Below are positions 6,980 to 7,646 of a stretch of 7,646 nucleotides of DNA, in pieces. Numbering within the stretch: position 1 is the first letter of the stretch; the number at the start of each line of letters is the position of its first letter. The notes under the pieces are model-generated. The model ran no database searches. It worked only from the letters and a program-made list of their open reading frames with translations, and had not been told where the DNA came from. This stretch comes from Bacillota bacterium (GTDB lineage: Bacteria; Bacillota_I; Bacilli_A; RFN20; CAG-826), in contig JAPLKQ010000069.1 of assembly GCA_026387995.1 (NCBI GenBank), positions 1 through 7,646 of the forward strand, written 5' to 3'. A program made the position numbers and the translations under genes.

Positions 6980-7646
6980 GGACGAGTTCCCCTTTCATCG
7001 AGTAAAGGTGCGATTCCGTAATCTTGACTTGGACAATCTTCCCAATGATGGTCTCGTCGCCGGTAAAGTGAACCAGTTTATTGTTTTCGGCATAGCCTGA
7101 AAGGACGTGGCTATTTTTCTTGCTGAAACCATCCACGAGCACTTTGAAGGTCTGCCCCACCATCGCGTCGGCGCGTTTCACGCCTTCACGTTCCACCGCC
7201 GCTAAAAGCTCGGAGAAGCGTTTGTGTTTTTCGGCGTCAGAAACGTTATCGGCAATGCGGGCGGCCGGCGTGCCTAAGCGCGGCGAATAGATGAAAGTAA
7301 AGCAACCATCATAACCGACATATTCGACCATCTTGATGGTATCGAGGAATTGTTCATAAGTCTCGTTTGGAAAACCGACGATAATGTCCGTCGTTAATGA
7401 TAAATTCTTAATTTTGGCTTTCATCCGGTCCACGAGGTTTTTGTAGTTTTGGCTCGTGTAGCGGCGTCCCATCAAACGAAGGATTTCGTCATTGCCGGAT
7501 TGAAGCGGCAAATGAATCGCCGGCATGATGTTTGGGTACTTTGCGATCGTATCGATCATCGCGTCGGAAAAATCCCATGGATGGGAGGTGGTAAAACGGA
7601 GGCGCGGGATGCCAAGTTCGGCCACCGCGGCAAGCAAGGTCGCAAA
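6972..7646 (-). CDS. miaB: tRNA-2-methylthio-N6-dimethylallyladenosine synthase MiaB, C-terminal part (partial)
   Basis: The frame is open from the window edge (7646) to a TGA at 6974-6972, giving the last 224 residues; the true start and the two iron-sulfur cluster Cys motifs lie outside. MiaB is a radical SAM methylthiotransferase that turns i6A37 into ms2i6A37 in tRNA. Visible are RFTTSHPWDFS (fragment residues 17-27), IHLPLQSGNDEILRLMGRRYT (44-64), TTDIIVGFPNET (85-96), TFIYSPRLGTPAAR (117-130), and a C-terminal TRAM domain (about 160-224) ending in YSMKGEL. The TSHP segment and TRAM ending favour MiaB over MtaB or RimO. The usual SPRPGTPA has Leu in place of the first Pro, a mild change. 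A TTG at 7637 is an internal Leu codon, not a start. The gene overlaps the ricA-like gene by 8 nt, as in the Bacillus miaB-ymcA arrangement. Confidence 0.95.
   Translation of the reverse strand, partial: FATLLAAVAELGIPRLRFTTSHPWDFSDAMIDTIAKYPNIMPAIHLPLQSGNDEILRLMGRRYTSQNYKNLVDRMKAKIKNLSLTTDIIVGFPNETYEQFLDTIKMVEYVGYDGCFTFIYSPRLGTPAARIADNVSDAEKHKRFSELLAAVEREGVKRADAMVGQTFKVLVDGFSKKNSHVLSGYAENNKLVHFTGDETIIGKIVQVKITESHLYSMKGELVHD

Noticed and set aside
1..7646. Recoded UGA or another alternative genetic code, considered because of the Mollicutes-like gene content
   Set aside because: UGA ends four genes at the expected family lengths and conserved Trp positions are encoded by UGG.
1..7646. Mobile elements, CRISPR, tRNA genes, toxin-antitoxin or defence genes
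   Set aside because: Coding is almost continuous with conserved housekeeping genes, and the only intergenic region of note (6558-6667) is filled by the terminator, inverted repeat, promoter and ribosome binding site.

Overview
The window is a compact stretch of housekeeping genes from a low-complexity accessory-free part of a bacterial chromosome, most likely a member of the Bacillota (Bacilli or a Mollicutes-related lineage). The reasons are the Firmicutes-type gene order miaB - ymcA/ricA-like - mutS - mutL - miaA, a MutL of the endonuclease type, a YrvM-like TcdA and a Bacilli-style MutS ATPase core. UGA is used as a genuine stop (miaB, the ricA-like gene, mutL, miaA) and Trp is UGG, so the mycoplasma code is excluded. 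A closer assignment is not possible from the sequence alone.

All genes lie on the minus strand, so transcription runs from high to low coordinates. First comes the 3' part of miaB (7646-6972, cut by the window edge), overlapping by 8 nt a small YlbF/YmcA-family gene (6979-6668). This unit ends in a clear intrinsic terminator (6639-6666). A short AT-rich intergenic region follows with an extended -10 promoter and a perfect 8-bp inverted repeat. It drives a second unit: mutS (6557-4041), mutL (4032-2278), miaA (2281-1391), tcdA (1398-706) and the 5' part of fhs (690-1, cut by the window start). Inside the second unit genes are 8 nt apart, overlap by 4 nt (ATGA), overlap by 8 nt, or are 15 nt apart, which indicates one translationally coupled operon.

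Functionally the window joins two themes. MutS and MutL are methyl-independent mismatch repair proteins. MiaA, MiaB and TcdA all modify adenosine 37 next to the tRNA anticodon: i6A, its 2-methylthio derivative, and cyclic t6A. The RicA-like protein may act in RNA processing, and Fhs supplies 10-formyl-THF, which is used for purines and for initiator fMet-tRNA. I see no mobile element, CRISPR array, RNA gene, phage gene or defence system, and no gene-free stretch longer than about 110 bases. I did not find a previously undescribed system. The points worth a second look are modest: a cysteine-free RicA-like protein, the apparent absence of the usual clamp-binding motif in MutS, the clustering of three A37 enzymes, and the inverted repeat at the mutS promoter.
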